Source: an uncultured Bacteroidota bacterium (GTDB lineage: Bacteria > Bacteroidota > Ignavibacteria > UBA10030 > UBA8401). Taken from it: 24,429 nt of DNA. A program made the translations under genes and the position numbers. This document shows, piece after piece, positions 14,639-22,128 of this stretch. A model generated the notes under the pieces. That model was not told where the DNA came from. It saw nothing but the letters and a program-made list of their open reading frames with translations, and made no database searches. The DNA lies in contig CALETH010000055.1 of the NCBI GenBank assembly GCA_937920105.1, forward strand, positions 1 to 24,429, in the 5' to 3' direction. Every line of letters starts with the position of its first letter. The first letter of the stretch is position 1.

Positions 14639-14863
14639 TTAATTTGGAGGGATTTCAAATATTTTTTCACGATATGTAATTCCACTGATAAGAACTATTT
14701 TTGATTTTGGTACTTTAAAATATTCTGAAAGTAGTTCAATTACTCTTTCGTTTGCTTTTCCTTTTTCAGGAGGAACTGAAACTTTAACTTCATAGAAATC
14801 TTCTGTTATTTTCTTTAGTTCGTTTTTTGCAGCGTTTGGTTTTACCTTTACTGTAAGTCGCAC
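14639..14863 (-). CDS. DUF167/YggU-family protein
   Basis: A 74-residue protein with the family pattern: LTVKVKPNAAKNELKKI at the N-terminus, KVSVPPEKGKANERVIELLSEYFKVPKSKIVLISG in the middle, and REKIFEI near the end. The function of the family is not established. It starts at GTG 14863, 16 bases after the murQ stop, so the two are probably co-transcribed. No unusual features are seen. Confidence 0.93.
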   Translation of the reverse strand: MRLTVKVKPNAAKNELKKITEDFYEVKVSVPPEKGKANERVIELLSEYFKVPKSKIVLISGITYREKIFEIPPN

Positions 14864-14879
14864 AAAATTATTTTCTTTC

Positions 14880-15824
14880 TTAATTTTTTTCTATTGCCTT
14901 TCTCACAAATCCATTTGCTTGCTGAAGTATTTGAGTTGCTTCTTCGTACGAAATATTTTTTTTAAGCATTACGATTGCCGTCTTCACATGTCCGTAAGAT
15001 TTTTCTAAACTTTGTGCTGCTTGTTCGTACGAAATTCCTGTGCTAAGCATTATTATTTTTTTTGCTCGTTCTACTAATTTTGCATTGGTGAGTTGTAAAT
15101 CTACCATCATGTTTTCGTACACTTTGCCAAGCCGAATCATTGTTGCTGTGGTAAGCATATTCAAAACCAGTTTTTGTGCTGTTCCCGATTTCATTCGTGT
15201 TGAACCCATGATTACTTCTGGTCCTACTTCGGGACAAATTTTTACATCTATGGATTGAGAGAGTTCTTGATATTCCGGAAGTTCAAAATTTTTTCGAGGA
15301 TTGGTGGTAAGATATAGTGTTGTTGCTCCTTTTTTCTTTGCGTGAAGAATTGCTCCAACAACGTATGGTGTTCGCAAACTTGCGGCTATTCCGCAAACAA
15401 CATCGTTTGCGGTAATATTTTTTTCTTCAATATCTTTTTCTCCATTTTCTTTTTTATCTTCTGCACCTTCTTGTGCTTTAAACATCGCTTGGTTTCCGCC
15501 AGCAATAATTCCTTGAACCAATTCCGGCGGCGTTCCAAATGTTGGCGGACATTCTGCTGCATCTAAAACACCAAGGCGTCCGCTTGTGCCGGCACCAACA
15601 TAGAACAATCTTCCACCATCCAAAAAAGATTGAACGATGAGTTCTACTGCTTTGGTAATATATGGGATTTCTTTTGCAACAGCATCTGCAACTTTTTTAT
15701 CTTCTGTGTTAATAATTTGTAGAATTTCTGCTACAGAACACGTATCTATATTCCTGCTTGCATTGTTGCGTTGTTCGGTGAGAAGTTGGGTGAGTTGATG
15801 AAATGTTTTTTCTTTTTCAGTCAC
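14880..15824 (-). CDS. murQ: N-acetylmuramic acid 6-phosphate etherase MurQ
   Basis: A 314-residue sugar-isomerase-fold enzyme that cleaves the lactyl ether of N-acetylmuramate 6-phosphate, yielding N-acetylglucosamine 6-phosphate and D-lactate in peptidoglycan recycling. Matching motifs are RNNASRNIDTCSVAEILQIINTEDK, YVGAGTSGRLGVLDAAECPPTFG (with the catalytic-type Glu), the second Glu in QEGAEDKKENGEKDI, and GSTRMKSGTAQKLVLNML. One oddity: the usually invariant AASGRTPYV strip reads AASLRTPYV here. The start is GTG without a clear ribosome binding site. No murP transporter is nearby. Confidence 0.96.
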   Translation of the reverse strand: MTEKEKTFHQLTQLLTEQRNNASRNIDTCSVAEILQIINTEDKKVADAVAKEIPYITKAVELIVQSFLDGGRLFYVGAGTSGRLGVLDAAECPPTFGTPPELVQGIIAGGNQAMFKAQEGAEDKKENGEKDIEEKNITANDVVCGIAASLRTPYVVGAILHAKKKGATTLYLTTNPRKNFELPEYQELSQSIDVKICPEVGPEVIMGSTRMKSGTAQKLVLNMLTTATMIRLGKVYENMMVDLQLTNAKLVERAKKIIMLSTGISYEQAAQSLEKSYGHVKTAIVMLKKNISYEEATQILQQANGFVRKAIEKN

Positions 15825-15904
15825 AGATGTTCTTTTGCTATTGTATGATTGAAAAGAAATGTATAGTCATATTCTTTTAAAAACAAGTGGTTTGCGTAAA
15901 ATGA

Positions 15905-15935
15905 GACCTCACAGGTTTTAAAAACCTGTGAGGTC
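15905..15935. repeat. 31-bp perfect palindrome with GTTTTAAAAAC centre, copy A
   Basis: The arms GACCTCACAGGTTTT and AAAACCTGTGAGGTC pair perfectly around one A. It lies 17 bases after the susD stop, at the end of the susCD transcript, where it could act as a transcript-end hairpin. A second element of the same length and centre but different arms lies at 21390-21420. Confidence 0.9.
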
Positions 15936-15952
15936 CCACACTTACAATATTA

Positions 15953-17365
15953 TTAAAATCCAAATGGTGATACTTCTTGGATGTGTTCAGAGATAAGTTG
16001 ATTCATATCGTGAGTGATAGTGACAACATCACCATTGACAGAAAATTTATCCAACTCTGCTCCACCGACTGGAATATATTGCGGCACAAATACTTTTGTG
16101 CCGTCTGTTCCAGCAACAATGTTTGGATTAGTTTCTATTTGATTTTGTGTTACTGGTAAGCGAATTCCTAAATCGCTCATTCTTCTTCCTTCTAAAAAGA
16201 AAATTTCTTGTCGCAACAAATATAATGCTCGAATAAATTCTTCACGAGTGGTAAGTGCGTTAATATCATTAACAATTACACTTGTATGGGATATCGTATA
16301 GACGTTTACACTTTCTCCATTTCGTGTTTGAATCAATCTAGAAATTTCAGGAGCATTTGGACTTGTTTTTACCTTCATTGCAGAATCATTCGGACGTCCT
16401 CTTCGTGGGTCTGTATCATGATATTTTTTTGTTGGACGGCTTTGTGCAAGTGTGATTGCATTTATCATTGATTGTTTTGCACTATTATAATCTCCATTAG
16501 AAAGTGCTGCTTCTGCAAGGATAAGATGCATTTCTTCTGTTTTGAGAATTGGTATTGATGCATCATCAGAAATATATTTTGGGTCTAAAAAATCCAATCT
16601 TGGTAATGGTTGTAAATCATTAGAACTTCTTGAAACAACAAAAGCATACGCAGAGTTTGTAAGATTGGCGGTGGAGAATTCTGCATACAAAACGTAATCT
16701 TGCGAAAGTGAAAGTGCTTTGTTGGCATATTCTGTTGCTTTTATTTTATCACCGGCTATTCTATATGCTCTTGCTAATGCGAGTGTTATTTTATTTTTTG
16801 CTGCTGCATCGGATGTTAATAATTCCGCTGTAACAAAATGCTGAATTGCTGAATCTAACGATTCTTTTGCGGTGATTTTTTCTCCTCCATCTTTTATTGG
16901 AAAGGCAACAAAATTTTCTGAAAGGAGTAAGAGTGCCATTGCTTTGTAAAAATGTACTTCTGCTTTCTGGTCGTCCGTTGTTTGTTTATCCAAGGGCAAT
17001 AATGTTTCTAAACCAAAATCTGCTAAAGCACGAATACTTTGTGCATTGGTGTAAATGCTTCCAATACTAATATCATACGGTGTAATAGTTGATGGATTAT
17101 CTAATTGACGCGAAAGGTAACTAGATGTATTGGTATAATTATCTGATACAACTTCTAACACACTGATATTTCCGATTGTGGCTGCTAATTCTCTTTGGAG
17201 TTCTACAATAATTCCTTTTGCTCCGCCTGCAGCACTTTTGCGTAATTTTTCATCGGTAACTTGTTGATTTTCTACTTTTGTTGGGTCAACTAAATCACAA
17301 CTATTTACAACAATAATTGTGATGAGGTAGAAAAGATTTAATGATATTTTTTTTAGTGATAACAT
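15953..17365 (-). CDS. SusD/RagB-family nutrient-binding lipoprotein
   Basis: A 470-residue outer-membrane lipoprotein, partner lid of the SusC channel. A signal of 22 residues ends with VVNSC, giving lipid-modified Cys23. The alpha-helical TPR-like core spans about 100-290 (FYKAMALLLLSENF, NKITLALARAYRIAGDKIKATEYANKAL). The C-terminal helix REEFIRALYLLRQEIFFLEGRRMSDLGIRLPV corresponds to the RxxELxFEGxRxxDLRR family signature. The start is backed by AGGAGG five bases upstream. It follows susC by 124 bases that hold a REP-like hairpin. The substrate cannot be read from sequence; no polysaccharide-degrading enzymes are adjacent, so a glycan is not implied. Confidence 0.9.
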   Translation of the reverse strand: MLSLKKISLNLFYLITIIVVNSCDLVDPTKVENQQVTDEKLRKSAAGGAKGIIVELQRELAATIGNISVLEVVSDNYTNTSSYLSRQLDNPSTITPYDISIGSIYTNAQSIRALADFGLETLLPLDKQTTDDQKAEVHFYKAMALLLLSENFVAFPIKDGGEKITAKESLDSAIQHFVTAELLTSDAAAKNKITLALARAYRIAGDKIKATEYANKALSLSQDYVLYAEFSTANLTNSAYAFVVSRSSNDLQPLPRLDFLDPKYISDDASIPILKTEEMHLILAEAALSNGDYNSAKQSMINAITLAQSRPTKKYHDTDPRRGRPNDSAMKVKTSPNAPEISRLIQTRNGESVNVYTISHTSVIVNDINALTTREEFIRALYLLRQEIFFLEGRRMSDLGIRLPVTQNQIETNPNIVAGTDGTKVFVPQYIPVGGAELDKFSVNGDVVTITHDMNQLISEHIQEVSPFGF

Positions 17366-17430
17366 ATTTTCCTCCTACAAAAATTAAGTGATAAATGAAC
17401 ATGTTGTTTTTGTTATTCACAAGAATTTGT

Positions 17431-17463
17431 CTGGATGCCCGATTAAAATATTCGGGCATGACA
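17431..17463. repeat. REP-like palindrome, copy 4, between susC and susD
   Basis: The flanks CTGG and GACA enclose the stem ATGCCCGA/TCGGGCAT around a 9-base AT loop. It is the only structured element in the susC-susD gap and lies 26 bases after the susC stop. In this place it may protect the susC 3' end or reduce read-through into susD. The stem sequence differs from copies 1-3. Confidence 0.85.
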
Positions 17464-17489
17464 AAAATTAGCAAAATGATGATAAAATT

Positions 17490-20300
17490 TTATAACTGTA
17501 CTTCTACACCAAAACGATATTGATGTGGTGGTAAAATGGTTGTTCCGGATGTTCCGCCGGCTTCTAAACTTCTTGCAGAACGAACATAGACAATTTCTGG
17601 GTCAGTAGTTGCTTTTGTCAGTGTTAAAAGATTTCGCACACTTGTAAATAATATTACATTTGTCGGGAAAAAATTTCTTACTCTATATCGTAAGGATATT
17701 TCTCGAACTTTAAACCAATCTGCTTTTTCTACTAATATGCTGGAAGCACTACTATAATTGTATGGTGTTCCTGTTGATTTAGGAAGTTTTTCAAGAGCAT
17801 CAGCATATTGAGCATTCATTCGTAGTGCAAGCGTTGTATTAAGTATATAATGTCCAAATGCAAATTCGGAAAAGATGCTCATTGTTACATCTTGAAAAAT
17901 TGTAAAATCTAATCCGAATGAACCTGTTTGTGTTGGTACAGATGTACCGATAAAAACTCGTTCTTCATATTTTCCTGAATATGTTCCATCGGCTTCTTTA
18001 ATTGGTCTATTCACACGAAATACTCCTACAGGCTGATTGAGTTCAACTCTCGTACCAGCAAAAGCAAAACCACCTATTGAAAATCCCGGTTGCCCTCCCA
18101 AACTTGTTACTTTATTGTTAAGTGTTGCGTAGGATGCTCGCACATTCATGATAAAATCATCCATAAAAACAATAGTGGTTTTCATGGAAAGTTCTATTCC
18201 GGAATTTTCTATTGTTCCAATATTTTTATCTTGTCCAAATAATCCAGAAGCGGGGTCACTTGGTACTGTAAATAATGCACCAGTTGTTTTTTGATTGAAG
18301 TAAGAAAATGTCAAAGCAACATTATCATCCAAAAATCCTGCATCAAAACCGGCATCAAGAGAAGTGGTGTATTCCGGTTTTAAGTTTTGATTTCCCGGAT
18401 TTCCTAATGCAATTCCTGCATCTCGTAAATATTGAATAATAACATATTGTTTATCTCTCACAAATGGTGGGGGAAAATTTCCTGTTTTTCCTACTGCAAC
18501 TCTTACCTTCAAATTACTCCAGTAAGGATTGAAATTTTCTTTCCAAAATTCTTCTTGTGAAATATTATAAGCAATTCCAACTTTAGGAAATGTTTGAATA
18601 CCAATATTTTTTCCATACGTGGAGTTTCCATCAAAACGTACTCCAAAATCCAAAAACATTTTATCGTACACTCCTATTACATCGGAAATAAAAAATCCGC
18701 CGCTAAAAAGTTGAATATTTCTTTCGTACGCTGTAACGACAGCAGTATTGTCAAAATCTTTTGTTCCCGAAACCGGAAATTTATTCCCATTAGCATATAT
18801 TTGTCTGTCTTCCACACGGAAACCTTGTACCCCGACTGATAATGTTTGAGTAAAGGGACCTATTTCAGGCACCATATATGAACTGGTGTATCCTAGTGTT
18901 GTTGTCATATATTCTCTATCAAAACGAGTAAGGCGTCCTTGTGGCGTGGAAAGTATGTCTCCGGATTCTACTGGAATAAAAACTCTTTGTTCATTTTTCT
19001 TATAATCCATACCAAAAGTAAATTTATTATTCCACGATTGAATTGGAGAATAATTGACATTTATAGCATTGATAAATCGGTTTGAAACTTCTCCTAATTC
19101 CGGAAGTTTTAGTATTAATTGTAATGCACTATCAGGATTACTATATTGTTCTAAACCTTTTGATGTTTCAAATACTCCTAATGGGTTAGCAAGTGCATTA
19201 TTCATAAAACTTTGTCCATACTGGTTTCGTGTATAGGTTGTGGAAAAATTTACATCCGTTTTTTCTGATAATACAGATTTAATACTTCCAAAAAAATTAT
19301 ATTGTTTATTATATAATTTATCCCACCTTATAATTCCACGATTATCAAACATTTTTCCGGAAAGACTGTACGTAAGTGTTGGGTTTCCGCCACTGGTACT
19401 TATTCCATATTCTTGATAGAAACCTTGTTGAAAAATTTTCTTTTTTGTAAAATCTTCGTAATAAAATTTTTTATCTGCTTCATCAAATCCTGAAACAATG
19501 CTTACTTTCCACTGTGTTGGTTGATTAGCAATTCCGCGTTTTGTAAAAATTTGGATAACACCATTTGCTGCATCTGAACCATAGAGTGTTGAGGCGGCCC
19601 CACCTTTAATCACTTCTATGTGGTCTATTTCTCCCGTTACTAAATCTGATAATGAGGAACTCACTGTTCCACCGAGACCTATTGCAAGAGCATAATTATC
19701 ACCAGCATCTATACGAACACCATCAACATAAATCACTGGTGTACTGCCAAGTGAAACACTTTTAATTCCACGAGTGGAAATTCTTGTTCCAGTTCCAGGA
19801 GTTCCTGAATTTGAAAAAGAAGTTAGTCCGGGAACACGACCTTGTAATAATTGGTCCACCGAAGTAAGAGGGGCCATTTCAATATCTCTTGGGGAAACAG
19901 TTTCTACTGTTGTTGGAATTTTTCTTCGTTCAATTGCTGCGGCCTGTCCCGTAACAACAACCTCTCCCATCTTTAAAATATCTTCCTTCATTGCAAAATT
20001 TATCTCTACTGTATCACCAGCATTGAGATTTACTGTTTTAGTAGCATCAAGATATCCTATATATCGTGCTGAAACAGTGTACTTTCCTGGAGAAATTTTT
20101 GAGATAGTGTATTTTCCATTAAGGTCTGTTGCTGCCCCAACACTTGTTCCTATAATGGTGATGTTTGCTTGAATGAGTGGCTCTTGTGTTTTTTCATCAC
20201 TCACAGTTCCACGAAGTACGGCTTTATCTTGTGCAAAGGTTGCAATGTGATAAAGACAAAGTACTATTGTCACTATTTTTTTGCAGGATTTACTATGCAT
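17490..20300 (-). CDS. SusC/RagA-family TonB-dependent outer-membrane transporter
   Basis: A 936-residue TonB-dependent channel. The signal peptide is at 1-23 (ending ATFAQ). A carboxypeptidase-regulatory-like domain follows at about 26-100 (LRGTVSDEKTQEPLIQANITIIGTSVGAATDLNGKYTI). The SusC plug domain spans about 110-235, including VDQLLQGRVPGL, YVDGVRI and IEVIKGGAASTLYGSDAANGVIQIFTKRG. A 22-strand-type barrel runs to the final RFGVEVQL. ATG 20300 is chosen because GAGGAGGG lies 7 bases upstream. A TTG at 20342 would place non-signal residues first. It is paired with susD downstream and preceded by a sigma-54-like promoter. The transported substrate is unknown. Confidence 0.95.
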   Translation of the reverse strand: MHSKSCKKIVTIVLCLYHIATFAQDKAVLRGTVSDEKTQEPLIQANITIIGTSVGAATDLNGKYTISKISPGKYTVSARYIGYLDATKTVNLNAGDTVEINFAMKEDILKMGEVVVTGQAAAIERRKIPTTVETVSPRDIEMAPLTSVDQLLQGRVPGLTSFSNSGTPGTGTRISTRGIKSVSLGSTPVIYVDGVRIDAGDNYALAIGLGGTVSSSLSDLVTGEIDHIEVIKGGAASTLYGSDAANGVIQIFTKRGIANQPTQWKVSIVSGFDEADKKFYYEDFTKKKIFQQGFYQEYGISTSGGNPTLTYSLSGKMFDNRGIIRWDKLYNKQYNFFGSIKSVLSEKTDVNFSTTYTRNQYGQSFMNNALANPLGVFETSKGLEQYSNPDSALQLILKLPELGEVSNRFINAINVNYSPIQSWNNKFTFGMDYKKNEQRVFIPVESGDILSTPQGRLTRFDREYMTTTLGYTSSYMVPEIGPFTQTLSVGVQGFRVEDRQIYANGNKFPVSGTKDFDNTAVVTAYERNIQLFSGGFFISDVIGVYDKMFLDFGVRFDGNSTYGKNIGIQTFPKVGIAYNISQEEFWKENFNPYWSNLKVRVAVGKTGNFPPPFVRDKQYVIIQYLRDAGIALGNPGNQNLKPEYTTSLDAGFDAGFLDDNVALTFSYFNQKTTGALFTVPSDPASGLFGQDKNIGTIENSGIELSMKTTIVFMDDFIMNVRASYATLNNKVTSLGGQPGFSIGGFAFAGTRVELNQPVGVFRVNRPIKEADGTYSGKYEERVFIGTSVPTQTGSFGLDFTIFQDVTMSIFSEFAFGHYILNTTLALRMNAQYADALEKLPKSTGTPYNYSSASSILVEKADWFKVREISLRYRVRNFFPTNVILFTSVRNLLTLTKATTDPEIVYVRSARSLEAGGTSGTTILPPHQYRFGVEVQL

Positions 20301-20350
20301 AACTTTACCCTCCTCATCGAAAAAATTATTTTTAGATGACAAAAAGATAT

Positions 20351-20366
20351 GCAGAGAACGTGCCAG
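20351..20366 (-). promoter_or_regulatory. Candidate sigma-54 promoter for susC-susD
   Basis: On the minus strand CTGGCACGTTCTCTGC matches the -24/-12 consensus TGGCACG-N4-TTGC with one mismatch (CTGC). The GG and GC are exactly 10 bases apart, the strict sigma-54 requirement. Transcription would start near 20339, leaving a leader of about 40 bases carrying the GAGGAGGG site. It would need an enhancer-binding activator, which is not in the window. Confidence 0.55.
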
Positions 20367-20378
20367 AATGAAAGGTGT

Positions 20379-20394
20379 AAAAACGAAGGTTTTT
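20379..20394 (-). terminator. Weak hairpin after the DUF58 gene
   Basis: The stem AAAAAC/GTTTTT closes on a CTTC tetraloop on the minus strand, 65 bases after the DUF58 stop and just upstream of the sigma-54-like site. It ends in a short T-run, so it may terminate the upstream operon, but the stem has only one GC pair. Confidence 0.3.
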
Positions 20395-20458
20395 GAGGTG
20401 TTGGTAGGAGATTTTCCTATTTATGATAATGTAATTTATAGAAAATAAGAAAATGTTT

Positions 20459-21370
20459 TTATCTCATCTTTTTTCTTTTCATAAGATAATTTAGTAATGC
20501 AACATCATACGAAGTCGATGTATCTAATAATAGATAATCTATTTTCATTTCGCGGCAGCGGAGTTTATAACGTTCCACAAATTGCTGCATTGCTTTTTGA
20601 TATTCTTTTTGAAGATGGTACGGTTGGGTAGTAATAGTTTCACCTGTTTCCATATCTTTAAATACTGCATCAGAACCAAAGGCAAAAGTTCTTTCCAAAG
20701 GGTCTAAAATTTGCATCACAAGTACTTCATTATTGTTATGACGAAAATGTTGTAATGCACTAGTGATAGTTTCAACATCATCAAAAAAATCACTCATAAT
20801 AATAACAAGTCCTCTACGATGAATTTGTTCTGCAATGATGTGCAAATTTTTTCCTATAGAAGTATTGTTGGATGGCATTGCATTTTCTAATTCTGAAAGA
20901 ATTTTCCGTAAATGAAGTTTTGTTGCATGTGGCGGAATTGTGGTACGAATCTTTTCATCATATAATGTTAAACCAACAGCATCACGTTGTTGAATCATCA
21001 AATACGAAAGTGCTGCTGCAAGGTATGATGCATATTGCAATTTAGAAATTCTTTTTTTGCCTTTTGAAATTTCTGAAGAAAAAGACATTGACGCACTGGT
21101 ATCAAGAATGATGTAGGATTTAAGATTGGTTTCTTCTTCGTACTGTTTGATATAGTAACGATTTGTTTTTCCGTACACCTTCCAATCAATGCGGCGGATT
21201 TCATCTCCCACCATATATTGACGATGCTCTGCAAACTCCACACTAAATCCATGATATGGACTTTTGTGCATTCCGGTTATAAAGCCCTCCACCACTAATT
21301 TTGCACGTAATTCCATTGTAGAAATTTGGGAAACTATTTCTGGCTGGAGATATTGAATTGTTTGCTGCAT
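20459..21370 (-). CDS. DUF58 domain protein with von Willebrand A-like fold
   Basis: A 303-residue soluble protein of the DUF58 family. N-terminal family motifs are MHKSPYHGFSVEFAEHRQYMVGDEIRRIDWKVYGKTNRYYIKQYEEE (about 34-80). A VWA-like domain with MIDAS-type DTSASMS (about 90-96) follows, then a second motif MSDFFDD near residue 198. DUF58 proteins usually sit beside a MoxR AAA+ ATPase and other VWA proteins. None is in this window, so the partner must lie elsewhere. It starts at ATG 21370, 50 bases after a TPR lipoprotein gene, with a 31-bp palindrome between. Confidence 0.93.
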   Translation of the reverse strand: MQQTIQYLQPEIVSQISTMELRAKLVVEGFITGMHKSPYHGFSVEFAEHRQYMVGDEIRRIDWKVYGKTNRYYIKQYEEETNLKSYIILDTSASMSFSSEISKGKKRISKLQYASYLAAALSYLMIQQRDAVGLTLYDEKIRTTIPPHATKLHLRKILSELENAMPSNNTSIGKNLHIIAEQIHRRGLVIIMSDFFDDVETITSALQHFRHNNNEVLVMQILDPLERTFAFGSDAVFKDMETGETITTQPYHLQKEYQKAMQQFVERYKLRCREMKIDYLLLDTSTSYDVALLNYLMKRKKMR

Positions 21371-21389
21371 GTATTTTTAGATTACATTA

Positions 21390-21420
21390 GATTACAAAAG
21401 TTTTAAAAACTTTTGTAATC
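21390..21420. repeat. 31-bp perfect palindrome with GTTTTAAAAAC centre, copy B
   Basis: The arms GATTACAAAAGTTTT and AAAACTTTTGTAATC pair perfectly around one A, directly abutting the stop of the TPR lipoprotein gene. Length, symmetry and centre are identical to the element at 15905, while the outer arms differ and still pair. A direct repeat of TTAGATTACA (21377-21396) runs into its left arm. Confidence 0.9.
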
Positions 21421-21915
21421 TTACCTTTTCTTTACCACGTGTTTTTTAGGACTTAAAATTTCTTCCGGTGTTTTTCCGATATTTTCCAATTCAAATTTTG
21501 CTGAACGTGCAAGTTCATGGTTGGGAAATTTTGAAAGAAAACGTTCATAGCCAACTTTTGCACTATCGGGATTATTCAAATCATTATTATAAATAAAACC
21601 AACAAGAAATGTTGCAACGGGAGTGTGTTCGGTATTGGGATATTGTTCTGCGTATTGACGGTAATATTGTAACGCTTTAGGATAATCGTGTTTTCCGTTT
21701 CGATATGTTTCTGCAATGGTGTACAATGCAAAATGTGCTAATGGACTTTTTGGATATTCTTGTAAGAGTGTTTGGCAAAGTTGAATGGTAGAATCATACT
21801 GTTGGTTTTGTTTTGCCTGTTCAATATTTTCCCACAATTTTTTATCTGTTTGTTTGCTGCAACTTTGAAATAAAAATGATATTACAAAAAGAAAAAATAA
21901 TGATGATGTTTTCAT
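21421..21915 (-). CDS. TPR-containing lipoprotein (BamD/YbgF-like architecture)
   Basis: A 164-residue protein with lipoprotein signal MKTSSLFFLFVISFLFQSC, giving lipidated Cys19. After it come three or so TPR-type helix pairs (QYDSTIQLCQTLLQEYPKSPLAHFALYTIAETY, YPKALQYYRQYAEQYPNTEHTPVATFLVGFIY, DSAKVGYERFLSKFPNHELARSAKFEL) and a basic end, KKHVVKKR. The pattern is that of outer-membrane assembly factors such as BamD or the YbgF C-terminal region, though it is shorter than BamD. AAAGGA lies upstream of the ATG. The function is not assigned. Confidence 0.85.
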   Translation of the reverse strand: MKTSSLFFLFVISFLFQSCSKQTDKKLWENIEQAKQNQQYDSTIQLCQTLLQEYPKSPLAHFALYTIAETYRNGKHDYPKALQYYRQYAEQYPNTEHTPVATFLVGFIYNNDLNNPDSAKVGYERFLSKFPNHELARSAKFELENIGKTPEEILSPKKHVVKKR

Positions 21916-21966
21916 AAATTATTTCCTTTAAAAATTAAGTATAAGTCATCGTATGTTCAAATTGTA

Positions 21967-22008
21967 GGAATGGGCTTGGCCCGTTTATGTGGGATGCAAA
22001 ACCATTCC
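21967..22008. repeat. Nested inverted repeat
   Basis: GGAATGG and CCATTCC enclose an inner hairpin GGGC-TTG-GCCC that begins within the left arm. It lies next to two REP-like copies and completes a structured block of about 135 bases between the rsmB-type gene and the TPR lipoprotein gene. The rest of 21916-22128 holds no reading frame I can support. Confidence 0.5.
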
Positions 22009-22022
22009 ATAGAAAAAAAGGG

Positions 22023-22050
22023 TCATTCCCGCACGTTTTAAGCGGGAATC
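22023..22050. repeat. REP-like palindrome, copy 5, inverted
   Basis: The stem ATTCCCGC/GCGGGAAT closes around a 9-base AT-rich loop, with GTC on the left. The orientation is opposite to copy 6, 8 bases away. The outer flank is degraded compared with the other copies (TAGATT in place of CTGGAT). Confidence 0.75.
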
Positions 22051-22058
22051 TATTTTTT

Positions 22059-22100
22059 CTGGATGCCCGATAATCCTGCTATAGCGGGACGGGCATGACA
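22059..22100. repeat. REP-like palindrome, copy 6
   Basis: The flanks CTGG and GACA enclose a long two-part stem. The outer stem is ATGCCCG/CGGGCAT and the inner stem is CCTGC/GCGGG with one G-U pair around TATA, separated by an asymmetric bulge. It forms an inverted pair with copy 5 just downstream of the rsmB-type stop. Confidence 0.8.
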
Positions 22101-22128
22101 AAGACATAGTCTATTAATAAGATATTTC

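Noticed and set aside
16082..16103. Perfect 9-bp hairpin inside susD (CGGCACAAA/TTTGTGCCG)
   Set aside because: It lies within coding sequence near the susD 3' end and codes normally. Without comparison it could be chance.
20301..20342. TTG start extending SusC upstream
   Set aside because: It would put a polar, acidic stretch before the signal peptide and bury the GAGGAGGG site that serves ATG 20300.
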